13,205 nt of DNA. It comes from Anaerolineales bacterium. GTDB taxonomy: Bacteria > Chloroflexota > Anaerolineae > Anaerolineales > E44-bin32. The stretch's first letter is position 1, and the number at the start of each line of letters is the position of its first letter. Under the pieces are notes generated by a model. That model ran no database searches and was not told the DNA's origin. It saw only the letters and a program-made list of their open reading frames with translations. The stretch is from NCBI GenBank assembly GCA_030642885.1, contig DAOWMX010000026.1, forward strand, positions 1 to 13,205, written 5' to 3'. Below, piece by piece: positions 1 to 8,271 of the stretch. The position numbers and the translations under genes are program-made.

Positions 1-647
1 ATTATGCGCAGAAAATCGAGCAGGCTGGGGCGGATGGAGTAGTGCTCAACGTCTACTTCATCCCCACAACCGAGACGCTTTTCGGGCTCGACATTGAGAC
101 CCTCTATCTGGACATTCTCCGCGCGGTGAAAGAGAAAGTCAGCATCCCTGTTGCGGTCAAGCTGAGCCCGTTCTTCAGCGCCTTGCCGAATTTTACTTCC
201 CGGCTAGCCGATGAAGGGGCAGACGCACTGGTGCTATTCAACCGTTTTTATCAGCCGGACATCGATGTCGACAAGAAAGATATCAAACCGCATCTGAGCC
301 TTAGTCGGCCGGAGGACATTTTGCTCCCGCTGCGTTGGATCGCAATTCTTTACGATCAGGTTGATTGCTCACTGGCGTTGACAAGCGGTGTGCACAGCGG
401 CAAGGGGGTTATGAAAGCAATCCTGGCCGGGGCAGATATTGCCAATGTCTGTTCGGTCCTCTTGAAAGAGGAAGGTATCGCGCCTCTAAAGGGGATCATC
501 GCTGATTTTGAAGCGCTGGTGGAGGTGTTCGGGGAAGACTCGCTAGAGAATTTGCGGGGGTCGCTCAGCCTTGAGAATTACGTTGAGCCGGCAGCTTTCG
601 AGCGCTCAAGTTACATCAAGCTTCTGCAAGGATTCGGGCGTATCTAA
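1..647 (+). CDS. Dihydroorotate dehydrogenase-like protein, 3' part
   Basis: Partial gene; the reading frame is open to the left edge (first whole codon at base 3), so the start is outside the window. About 214 residues are visible. They form the C-terminal half of a class-1 DHOD-like TIM barrel: a PVAVKLSPF strand with the phosphate/FMN-side lysine, the ADALVLFNRFYQPDID segment, an LPLRWIAIL helix and the TSGVHSG...AILAGAD flavin-phosphate region. True dihydroorotate dehydrogenases of class 1 carry an N-[LI]-S-C-P loop with the catalytic cysteine; here the matching loop reads NVYFIPT, with no cysteine. This matches the 'dihydroorotate dehydrogenase-like' branch whose substrate is not settled, so a role in pyrimidine synthesis should not be assumed. 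FMN binding is inferred from the family. It converges on uvrB. Confidence is high for family, low for reaction. Confidence 0.85.
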   Translation, partial: YAQKIEQAGADGVVLNVYFIPTTETLFGLDIETLYLDILRAVKEKVSIPVAVKLSPFFSALPNFTSRLADEGADALVLFNRFYQPDIDVDKKDIKPHLSLSRPEDILLPLRWIAILYDQVDCSLALTSGVHSGKGVMKAILAGADIANVCSVLLKEEGIAPLKGIIADFEALVEVFGEDSLENLRGSLSLENYVEPAAFERSSYIKLLQGFGRI

Positions 648-739
648 CGCCGAAATTGCACATAATTACCAGCATCTCCTTTGAGGACTAGTTCTTACAG
701 GATTGATGTTGGCTGGCTCTGATTAGTGACACGAAAGGA

Positions 740-770
740 ACAGCTCCGAATTATTGATGTTCGGAGCTGT
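740..770. terminator. Hairpin terminator between convergent genes
   Basis: A perfect 11-bp inverted repeat (ACAGCTCCGAA at 740-750, its complement at 760-770) surrounds a 9-base loop. It lies 5 bases past the uvrB stop codon. Reading leftwards on the minus strand the stem is followed by TCCTTTCGTGT, a T-rich though not pure tract, as expected for intrinsic termination of uvrB. On the plus strand it is followed by CCGTTTAATT, so it may also stop the dehydrogenase-like transcript. Confidence 0.75.
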
Positions 771-774
771 CCGT

Positions 775-2817
<2,043 letters not shown>

Positions 2818-2835
2818 CGGTGGTCTCGCGGGAAT

Positions 2836-2849
2836 CGAACATATGTGCT
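2836..2849 (-). promoter_or_regulatory. LexA/SOS-box-like operator upstream of uvrB
   Basis: The plus strand reads CGAACATATGTGCT. Compared with the Gram-positive-type SOS box CGAACRNRYGTTCG, eleven of fourteen positions agree, and one half-site (CGAAC...) is perfect. It sits 18 bases upstream of the uvrB start, where a repressor would block transcription or early elongation. uvrB is a classical SOS gene in many bacteria. LexA binding here is inference; no lexA gene is in the window. Confidence 0.5.
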
Positions 2850-2903
2850 GGTAATTGTATCATGCGCGCAAGAGATCCCTATTCACCGGATGTCCGCCGC
2901 TTA

Positions 2904-3006
2904 ATGTCATGCTGAGCCCTTCGGTTTCACCCCCGGAAATACCGGGGGCTTTGCTCCCCACTCCTTTCGGTCGGGGAGCCTGTCGAAGGGTGCCTCAGAA
3001 TGACAT
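2904..3006. repeat. Composite palindromic intergenic element with nested hairpins
   Basis: A 103-bp imperfect palindrome. The outer arms are ATGTCATGCTGAGCCCTTCG at the left and, at the right end, the complement of ATGTCATTCTGAGGCACCCTTCG split over 2984-3006. Inside sit two further stems: CCCCCGG (2930-2936) with CCGGGGG (2942-2948) around a 5-base loop, and GCTCCCC (2953-2959) with GGGGAGC (2973-2979) around a 13-base loop. Drawn as RNA or single-stranded DNA this is a cruciform with two arms on a stem. The arm sequence is of a type I recall as widely dispersed in environmental genomes (a CTTCGACAGGCTCAG-like core), which would make it a REP/MITE-like repeat; only one full copy is in the window. 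It lies between two minus-strand genes and could also act as a transcript-end structure. Confidence 0.65.
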
Positions 3007-3048
3007 CAAGTGGGGATTCGTCATTTCAAGTGAGCCCTTTAACGGAGT

Positions 3049-4119
3049 TTATTTGGAGGTGATGAAGATAGGGTTACTGAAGATCCAGCCGCGCAACTTG
3101 CCCTTGTATGGAAGATAGGCTTCGGTGCGATACACCCCTGGCTGGTTAACCGTATGCACAGCGGTCTCCTGGTTGTCCCAGCGGTGAATTTCCTCGCCAT
3201 CGCGCAACAAGCGGATCTCCGCCCGCTTCGGGACGCTGATCTTCAGCGTGACACCAAAGCGGATCTCAGTCGTGTCGCCCATTTCGAACTCGCCTTTTTC
3301 TCCTTGGGCAGTAAAACGAAAACCACGCGTTGAGGAGGGCAGGTCATATCCTACGAAGCAATGACCCTCTCGAATGGCGTGAAACAAACGTCTACGGTCG
3401 ATCTCGAAATCTCCTGTCAGGGGCTCCCGCAGGAGAACGTGGGTATTAACTGTCCTGAAGAGGAATTCATAGGGGAAGATAGTACGTTTAAGTGGACCTA
3501 GACTTATGGGAGTGGCATGAGCGTCTGTTCCCCCAATGGCGACGATCTTCTTACCAGTAGCGAGTAGGCGATCCCAGCGTTCGAGAACCTCTGGGTAAGG
3601 TCCGGAGGCGATAAGCGTAGGATTGTATGCATAAAAGATCGAGCGAGGCAGCGAGGTCAGGAGACCTTTGAATTCGCTCATGAAGTTCCATAATTCCAAT
3701 CCGGTGAAACCGGTTACGCCCCAATCAACCCAGGAGAGATCATCTTCATTGAATGCAGGCGCGGCAGGGTCGGCCGGATGGGCGATAAACGACAGCCCCC
3801 CCTCTTGGGTGACAGCGTCCACCAACCCTTGTGGATCAAAGGCGTGGGGAGCGAGTTCGCAGTGTGTTTCGTAGACCAATAAGTGGTTCTTTTGAGGTTC
3901 GCGTGCCTGGTCGTGGATCTCCTCTCCCGTCAATAAGAGAACTCGCTGACGGTCAAGGTAACGGTATCCATCCATCCCATCGACCCAGACATTGTGGTCC
4001 GTGACGACGATAAAATCCAGGCCAGCCTTGACAGCCGCGCGGGCGATGTCCTCATGGCTGCCATGTCCATCGGAATAGCGTGTATGTGTATGCAAGTTGC
4101 CAACGTATTCGTATGCCAC
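3049..4119 (-). CDS. PHP-domain metallohydrolase, CehA/McbA-like
   Basis: About 356 residues from the start chosen here. The PHP domain is a metal-dependent phosphoesterase/hydrolase barrel. Visible metal-ligand motifs are LHTHTRYSDGH near residue 9, FIVVTDHN, a glutamate in LLTGEEIHD, SFIAHPAD, and IGGTDAHA. The C-terminal 100 residues form a beta-rich domain (from about RGFRFTAQGEKGEFEMGD) typical of CehA/McbA-family metallohydrolases. The true substrate is unknown. A longer form starting with GTG at 4200 is possible, but it overlaps the upstream gene by 41 bases and adds a lysine- and asparagine-rich tail. I chose GTG at 4119 because AGGA lies 6 bases before it and the PHP strand starts a few residues later. 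It follows the small gene at 4160-4525 and is probably co-transcribed with it. No signal peptide is seen with this start, so it is likely cytoplasmic. Confidence 0.85.
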   Translation of the reverse strand: MAYEYVGNLHTHTRYSDGHGSHEDIARAAVKAGLDFIVVTDHNVWVDGMDGYRYLDRQRVLLLTGEEIHDQAREPQKNHLLVYETHCELAPHAFDPQGLVDAVTQEGGLSFIAHPADPAAPAFNEDDLSWVDWGVTGFTGLELWNFMSEFKGLLTSLPRSIFYAYNPTLIASGPYPEVLERWDRLLATGKKIVAIGGTDAHATPISLGPLKRTIFPYEFLFRTVNTHVLLREPLTGDFEIDRRRLFHAIREGHCFVGYDLPSSTRGFRFTAQGEKGEFEMGDTTEIRFGVTLKISVPKRAEIRLLRDGEEIHRWDNQETAVHTVNQPGVYRTEAYLPYKGKLRGWIFSNPIFITSK

Positions 4120-4159
4120 AACTATTCCTAGATTCGACTTATCTTTTGGAGAACGATTG

Positions 4160-4525
4160 TTACTTTTCTTTACCGTTTTCCCGGTTGCGTCCTGCGTCAC
4201 TGGGAGTGATCAACTGCGCGCCGACTTGGGCACAAACTCCGATGAGTTGTTGGCGTTGTGCAGGAGAGAGCGGAGCGAGGTGCGTTATAACAAGCTCGAC
4301 CTGTTCACGAAGCAGCTGATCAAGGAGCGTGCGCCATCTGCTTCCCGCAGGTTTTTCATCGATTAAAACACTGAGTTTATCCGGATCATAAGGACCGATG
4401 AGGTCCTCTAATTCCCGTTTAAAATCATTGTCGAAATTAAGCCAGCGAAAAAATGGTCCCGTTTCAGAGACTTCAAGGGGGTGGCGGTCGATGATATATA
4501 CAATGATCGGTTTAAGATTAGACAA
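4160..4525 (-). CDS. Small conserved-looking hypothetical protein
   Basis: 121 residues from a TTG start; I do not recognise the family. The N-terminus has an alternating hydrophobic strand (PIIVYIIDRHPLEV), the middle is acidic and helical (FDNDFKRELEDLIGPYDPDKL), and a second strand-helix-strand unit follows (VELVITHLAPLSPAQRQQL, then GAQLITPSD), suggesting a small alpha/beta fold of the Rossmann-like or receiver-like sort. There is no signal peptide or membrane helix. The tail is charged (GRNRENGKEK). No competing strong ORF occupies this stretch, and the amino-acid pattern looks protein-like. It stands 40 bases upstream of the PHP hydrolase gene in the same direction, so the two are probably one operon. 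The TTG start has only a weak GGA upstream and is uncertain. Confidence 0.6.
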   Translation of the reverse strand: MSNLKPIIVYIIDRHPLEVSETGPFFRWLNFDNDFKRELEDLIGPYDPDKLSVLIDEKPAGSRWRTLLDQLLREQVELVITHLAPLSPAQRQQLIGVCAQVGAQLITPSDAGRNRENGKEK

Positions 4526-4653
4526 TGTTCGTTCCAGCTATCGAAATGATCCCTTACGTGTATCAAAGCTTAGCACAAGGACGCCGTGGAGGCAACGATT
4601 CACAAACACCCCAGGATGCTGCACCTTCTCCGAATATTTGTTATTGATCTACA

Positions 4654-4682
4654 TTGACAAGGATGCCGAATTAACATATTAA
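4654..4682 (+). promoter_or_regulatory. Sigma-70-type promoter for the CAP lipoprotein-polX pair
   Basis: A perfect -35 hexamer TTGACA (4654-4659) and a -10 hexamer TATTAA (4677-4682) are separated by exactly 17 bases. Transcription would begin near 4689, giving a leader of about 40 bases that includes the GAGGTG Shine-Dalgarno sequence at 4718-4723, 5 bases before the ATG. An isolated TATAAT at 4702-4707 lacks a matching -35 and is less convincing. The minus-strand pair to the left must be driven from the same 200-base divergent region. Confidence 0.7.
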
Positions 4683-4728
4683 GGGGATCAAGAATGGAGA
4701 GTATAATCAGCAAATTCGAGGTGAGGCG

Positions 4729-5385
4729 ATGAAAAACAGGTCCTTATCCATTCCTCTACTGATGTTGCTCATGCTGTTGGGAAGTGCGTGTCAGGTGACG
4801 GACCAAACTTTAGAAGAAGAAATATATTCGACTCAGCAAACCCCTGACCGACCCTTCAGACCGCTTCAGGCTACCCTGAGTGCCCCTCAAGTTAGTGGAT
4901 CTTCAGACGCCATCAAGGGTATGGGCGAAGACGCTCCATCCACGGTAAGACCTATGCTAACGGGGGATCTTGATGCCGCAATTTCGTCAACCACGGATGC
5001 TCTTCTCTCAGCGATCAATGTCCGTCGAGCGCTGGAGGGCTGGCCGCCTCTTGTCCGTCAGATTGCACTCACCGAAATTGCGAACAATAGAGCCATTGAT
5101 ATGGCGGTACATGCGTATCTAAGCCATGAAGATCCTGAGACGGAGGAGATTCTCGTTGAGAACATGCTCATCGAGTTGGGGTATCACGGTCGCGTAGCGG
5201 AATTGGTCTATGCTGCAAACGAGCCGCTTGATCGCCTGGGGGAGGTGGCCATCGATGAATGGTTTGATGATCTCGATACGCGCTCTGTGCTTCTTAATCC
5301 CGGTTTCCATTTTATTGGGATTGGGATGATGGGTGACGGAACGACGTGGAAAATCGTGCAAGTTCTGGCGGAATACGCACCTTAA
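4729..5385 (+). CDS. Putative lipoprotein with CAP (SCP/PR1-like) domain
   Basis: 218 residues. The N-terminus is a lipoprotein signal: KNR, a hydrophobic stretch, then LGSAC with the lipid-modified cysteine at residue 21, so export and membrane anchoring are expected. Residues 22-85 are a low-complexity, Ser/Thr/Pro-rich linker. From about 89 the sequence follows the bacterial CAP fold: LLSAINVRRALEGWPPL, then ALTEIANNRAIDMAVH and YLSHEDPE (the first conserved His, residue 133). Later come the EWF...LLNPGF and HFIGIGMM segments and the closing VQVLAEY strand. The second CAP-tetrad histidine, usually in an S-P-G-H-R motif before the 'NILNP' strand, is not present here (DTRSVLLNPGF), so any enzyme-like activity of the tetrad is doubtful. 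The role is unknown; family members often act at the cell envelope. It has a strong GAGGTG ribosome binding site. The polX start follows its stop by 13 bases, suggesting co-transcription. Confidence 0.8.
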   Translation: MKNRSLSIPLLMLLMLLGSACQVTDQTLEEEIYSTQQTPDRPFRPLQATLSAPQVSGSSDAIKGMGEDAPSTVRPMLTGDLDAAISSTTDALLSAINVRRALEGWPPLVRQIALTEIANNRAIDMAVHAYLSHEDPETEEILVENMLIELGYHGRVAELVYAANEPLDRLGEVAIDEWFDDLDTRSVLLNPGFHFIGIGMMGDGTTWKIVQVLAEYAP

Positions 5386-5398
5386 TGGAGAATTCATA

Positions 5399-7123
5399 GT
5401 GAAGAATCGAGAGATCGCGGAAATCTTCGAAACGATCGCCGATCTGCTTGAAATCAAAGGAGAGGATGTCTACCGTGTAATTGCTTATCGACGGGCAGGG
5501 GAAGCCCTGCGTTCGCTTGGTCGTGATGTCAACATTGTCTGGGAGGAGGATGGGCTGGAGACAATCCCTGGCGTGGGGAAGGCAATCGCCGCGAAGATCG
5601 ACGAACTCCTCCGTACCGGTCACCTCGAATTCTACGAGAAGCTCACCGCAGAGGTTCCGCCGGGATTGGCGGATGTGCTCAAGGTTGGGAGTGTGGGCCC
5701 GAAGAAAGCCGCTCTATTCTGGAAGGAACTGGGCATCACAACGATTGATGAGCTAGAGCAGGCTGCAAGAAAAGGGGAGCTTCGCCAACTCAGCGGCATC
5801 GGTGAGCGCTCCGAAGCGCGTATCCTGGAGAACATCATTGCCCAAAAACAGCAGCAAACGGGGCGAGTCTTGCTTGGGGAGGCGTGGACTACGGCTCAAC
5901 AACTTCTCTCCCGATTACGGGAAATCGAAGGTGTTCAACGTGCCGAGGCGGCGGGGAGTCTTCGCCGGATGCGGGAAACCATCGGCGATCTGGATCTATT
6001 GGTTAGCGCGGAGAATACCCCGATTGTTATCCAGGCTTTTGTCGCTTTCCCTGAAGTTGACCGTGTGTTGGGGCAAGGGGAGACCAAAGCCAGCGTGGAA
6101 TTGATCGATGGTCTTCGAGTTCAACTTTGGGTTCATCCGCCAGAGTGCTTTGGAAGCGCGCTGCAGTATACGACCGGTTCCCAGGGGCATAACGTTCGCT
6201 TACGCGCGGTTGCCCAAAGGGCGGGGTTATCGCTCTCCGAACATGGCTACCAAGATCAAGAAGGTGGAATGATCTTCTGCCCTGACGAGAAAAAAGTTTA
6301 TGAAGTTTTGGGGTTACCATGGATCCCACCCCCGCTGCGTGAGGATCGCGGCGAGATAAAAGCTGCGCAGGGAGGCGAGCTACCAGAGCTGGTGGAGTTA
6401 GAGGACTTAAGGGGGGAGCTGCATACTCACTCGGATTGGAGCGATGGTAAGTCGAGCATTATGGAGATGGCGGAAGCTGCCATCGGGCTGTCGATGGAGT
6501 ATCTTGTTATCACCGATCATTCTCGCAGCCTCGGCATCGCTGGCGGGCTCTCGATAGAGGATTTGCGTGCACAGAGGACAGAGATCAAGCGTGTGCAGAA
6601 GGAAATCGGGAACAAGCTCACCTTGCTCCAAGGGAGTGAAGTGGAAATCCTCGCCGACGGTGAACTGGATTACCCAGATGAGATCTTGCAGGAATTGGAC
6701 ATCGTCATCGCCTCATTGCATACATCTTTGCGCCAACCGCGTGAGCAGGTAACCATGCGCGCCCTGCGCACGATCAGGAATCCACATGTCGACATCATTG
6801 CCCACCTTACGGGTCGGCTTATAGGGAAGCGAGAGCCTGCTGATTTGGATGTCGATGTCATTTTTCAAGCAGCGGCTGAGCACGATGTCGTGCTGGAAAT
6901 AAACTCCAATCCCGAACGGTTGGATCTGAAGGATACACACGCCCGGCGGGCGCTTGAATCAGGCTGCCGACTGGCGATCAACACCGATGCACATCATCCT
7001 GACCAATTTGCATTCCGCAGATTTGGCGTGGGAACAGCGCAGCGCGCTTGGGCAGAAGCCCCCTCGATTGTGAATACGTGGCCGCTGGATCGGCTCCTGG
7101 CTTGGGTAAAATCCCGGGGATAG
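5399..7123 (+). CDS. polX: DNA polymerase/3'-5' exonuclease PolX, palm residue altered
   Basis: 574 residues from GTG at 5399, the usual bacterial PolX length; TGGAG lies 8 bases upstream. PolX acts in base-excision repair and gap filling. Domains: an N-terminal Pol-beta 8-kDa-like and helix-hairpin-helix region (IPGVGKAIAAKI at 56-67, VGSVGPKKA near 96, LSGIGERSEARI near 131); the palm with GSLRR and GDLDLL (D197, D199); then the fingers/thumb with ALQYTTGS; and from about 338 a C-terminal PHP domain. The PHP metal sites all look present: HTH (342-344), VITDH, SEVEI, ASLHT, IAHLTGR and NTDAHH, so the exonuclease should be active. The third palm aspartate, normally in a V-D-L-R strand, is Gln242 here (RVQLWVHPP). 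The usual Y-F-T-G-S-K is Y-T-T-G-S-Q. Polymerase activity may thus be lost or changed. An upstream in-frame start at 5333 would overlap the lipoprotein gene and is not favoured. Confidence 0.93.
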   Translation: MKNREIAEIFETIADLLEIKGEDVYRVIAYRRAGEALRSLGRDVNIVWEEDGLETIPGVGKAIAAKIDELLRTGHLEFYEKLTAEVPPGLADVLKVGSVGPKKAALFWKELGITTIDELEQAARKGELRQLSGIGERSEARILENIIAQKQQQTGRVLLGEAWTTAQQLLSRLREIEGVQRAEAAGSLRRMRETIGDLDLLVSAENTPIVIQAFVAFPEVDRVLGQGETKASVELIDGLRVQLWVHPPECFGSALQYTTGSQGHNVRLRAVAQRAGLSLSEHGYQDQEGGMIFCPDEKKVYEVLGLPWIPPPLREDRGEIKAAQGGELPELVELEDLRGELHTHSDWSDGKSSIMEMAEAAIGLSMEYLVITDHSRSLGIAGGLSIEDLRAQRTEIKRVQKEIGNKLTLLQGSEVEILADGELDYPDEILQELDIVIASLHTSLRQPREQVTMRALRTIRNPHVDIIAHLTGRLIGKREPADLDVDVIFQAAAEHDVVLEINSNPERLDLKDTHARRALESGCRLAINTDAHHPDQFAFRRFGVGTAQRAWAEAPSIVNTWPLDRLLAWVKSRG

Positions 7124-7177
7124 ATCACTCCTAACCGCAACCTCACGGCTCTTTTGGGGTTAACTCCCTGTAGATGA

Positions 7178-7191
7178 GCAGCAATTGCTGC
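7178..7191. repeat. 14-bp perfect palindrome upstream of degV gene
   Basis: GCAGCAATTGCTGC is a perfect palindrome 25 bases before the DegV start codon and just before its AGGAG ribosome binding site. It could be an operator or a small RNA stem near the translation start. No clear -35/-10 pair was seen in the 93-base gap, so its role is undetermined. Confidence 0.35.
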
Positions 7192-7216
7192 AACCATAGC
7201 CCTAGGAGAGCAACGG

Positions 7217-8071
7217 ATGTCGAAGATTGCCGTAATTTCGGATAGCCTAGCTAATTTGCCAAGTAATTTTATTGATCAATACGATATAACAATTGCCGCA
7301 ACATATTTAATCTGGGATGACGGTAAAGAAGTGTTACGCGATGGGGTGGATATACTCCCGTCCGAATTCTACGCTCGTCTGAAGGAGAGTAAAGAAATTC
7401 CAACTACATCCCAAGCCACAGTAGCCGATTTCGTGGAGATATTTAAGCCGATCGTTGCCGAGGGGAGACCAATTATCTCGATTCACACATCTCCGGAGCT
7501 CTCCGGGACTTTGCAATCCGCGGAACAGGCGAAGAAGATGTATCCAGATGCGAAAATAGAACTCGTTAACTCACAATCAATTGCGATGGAATTGGGATTT
7601 CAGATTCTCGCAGTGGCACGTGCCGCCGAGGAGGGGAAATCCTTTGAAGAGGTCGTAGCAATCGCCCAAGATGCGAAAAACCATACAGGGATCTTCTTCG
7701 TAGTTGACACGCTCGAGTACCTTCACCGCGGCGGCCGGATCGGGGGCGCCTCAAGATTGATCGGGACCGCACTGAATATGAAACCCCTCCTTCACGTTGA
7801 TGGTGGTCGGGTTGAATCATTTGAGAAGGTGCGCACAAAGACGAAAGCCAAAGCGAGGATGCTGGACGTAATTGAAGAACGTGTTAAAGGTAAGCCAAAT
7901 CTACGCATTGCTGCTCTGCACGCTGGTGAGGAGGAAGAAGCGCTCGAACTGCTCGATGCGGCGAAGAAACAGCTCAACCCGATCGAGGCGCTCATCGCAG
8001 ATGTTAGCCCGGTCGTCGGTACACATGTTGGTCCGGGAACCGTGGGTTTATCTTTCAGCACCGATTTTTAG
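7217..8071 (+). CDS. DegV family protein (fatty-acid-binding, FakB-like)
   Basis: 284 residues, a typical DegV length. DegV/FakB proteins bind a fatty acid and, in Firmicutes, present it to the kinase FakA for phosphorylation and entry into phospholipid synthesis. Sequence marks in order: the N-terminal strand KIAVISDSLANLP; the TTSQ loop at about residues 62-65; the SPELSGTLQSA motif; LVNSQSIAMELG; the hallmark DTLEYLHRGGRIGG; NMKPLLHVDGG; and the C-terminal VVGTHVGPGTVG signature. The ATG start has AGGAG 8 bases upstream. Separate genes lie on both sides (93 bases after polX, 200 before the aldo/keto reductase), and hairpins follow its stop, so it is probably monocistronic. No fakA-like kinase is in the window. 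Lipid identity cannot be read from the sequence. Confidence 0.93.
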   Translation: MSKIAVISDSLANLPSNFIDQYDITIAATYLIWDDGKEVLRDGVDILPSEFYARLKESKEIPTTSQATVADFVEIFKPIVAEGRPIISIHTSPELSGTLQSAEQAKKMYPDAKIELVNSQSIAMELGFQILAVARAAEEGKSFEEVVAIAQDAKNHTGIFFVVDTLEYLHRGGRIGGASRLIGTALNMKPLLHVDGGRVESFEKVRTKTKAKARMLDVIEERVKGKPNLRIAALHAGEEEEALELLDAAKKQLNPIEALIADVSPVVGTHVGPGTVGLSFSTDF

Positions 8072-8138
8072 ACTCAGGGGTTTCAAGTCGGCAGTCAGAA
8101 ACGCCGATATCGACCTTGATTTTCTGAACCGTAACTGA

Positions 8139-8175
8139 GGACCTCCCAGAACGGCGAGATCGTACTGGGAGGTCC
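8139..8175 (+). terminator. Strong hairpin downstream of degV gene
   Basis: An 11-bp perfect stem, GGACCTCCCAG (8139-8149) with CTGGGAGGTCC (8165-8175), closes a 15-base loop that can pair three more bases after one mismatch. A weaker 7-bp stem, TCAGAAA/TTTCTGA (8095-8101, 8121-8127), precedes it. No U-tract follows on either strand, so this may be a U-less terminator, an RNA-stability stem, or a bare inverted repeat. Confidence 0.45.
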
Positions 8176-8271
8176 ATGTGGTTAAGGGCTCCAGTTATTG
8201 AAATCAAGTAACCAATCCTTAAAGTTTCTTGGATTCACATCGTTTAGTGCTAAATTAGGAGAATGGAAAAA

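Noticed and set aside
4120..4200. N-terminal extension of the PHP hydrolase from GTG at 4200
   Set aside because: It overlaps the upstream gene by 41 bases, is low-complexity and basic, and lies before the first PHP strand; GTG at 4119 has a better-placed AGGA. Still possible.
4567..4595. Minus-strand promoter candidate TTGCCT-17-TAAGCT for the small gene and PHP pair
   Set aside because: Both hexamers match poorly. A promoter must exist in this divergent region, but I cannot place it with confidence.
4398..4682. Plus-strand 94-aa ORF opposite the small hypothetical gene
   Set aside because: Composition is arginine/serine-rich and shadow-like, it runs through the predicted promoter, and it is antisense to a more protein-like frame.
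4694..4732. 12-codon ORF overlapping the lipoprotein start as ATGA
   Set aside because: Its Shine-Dalgarno sequence would lie upstream of the start site predicted from the TTGACA/TATTAA promoter, so it would not be in the transcript.
5333..5398. PolX start upstream, overlapping the lipoprotein gene
   Set aside because: The added 22 residues are unlike PolX N-termini; GTG at 5399 gives the normal family start and has TGGAG upstream.
8229..8256. Possible promoter TTGGAT-16-TAAATT before the aldo/keto reductase
   Set aside because: The transcript would start near 8263 and exclude the AGGAG site at 8257-8261, leaving a leaderless or SD-less mRNA. The -35 is weak.
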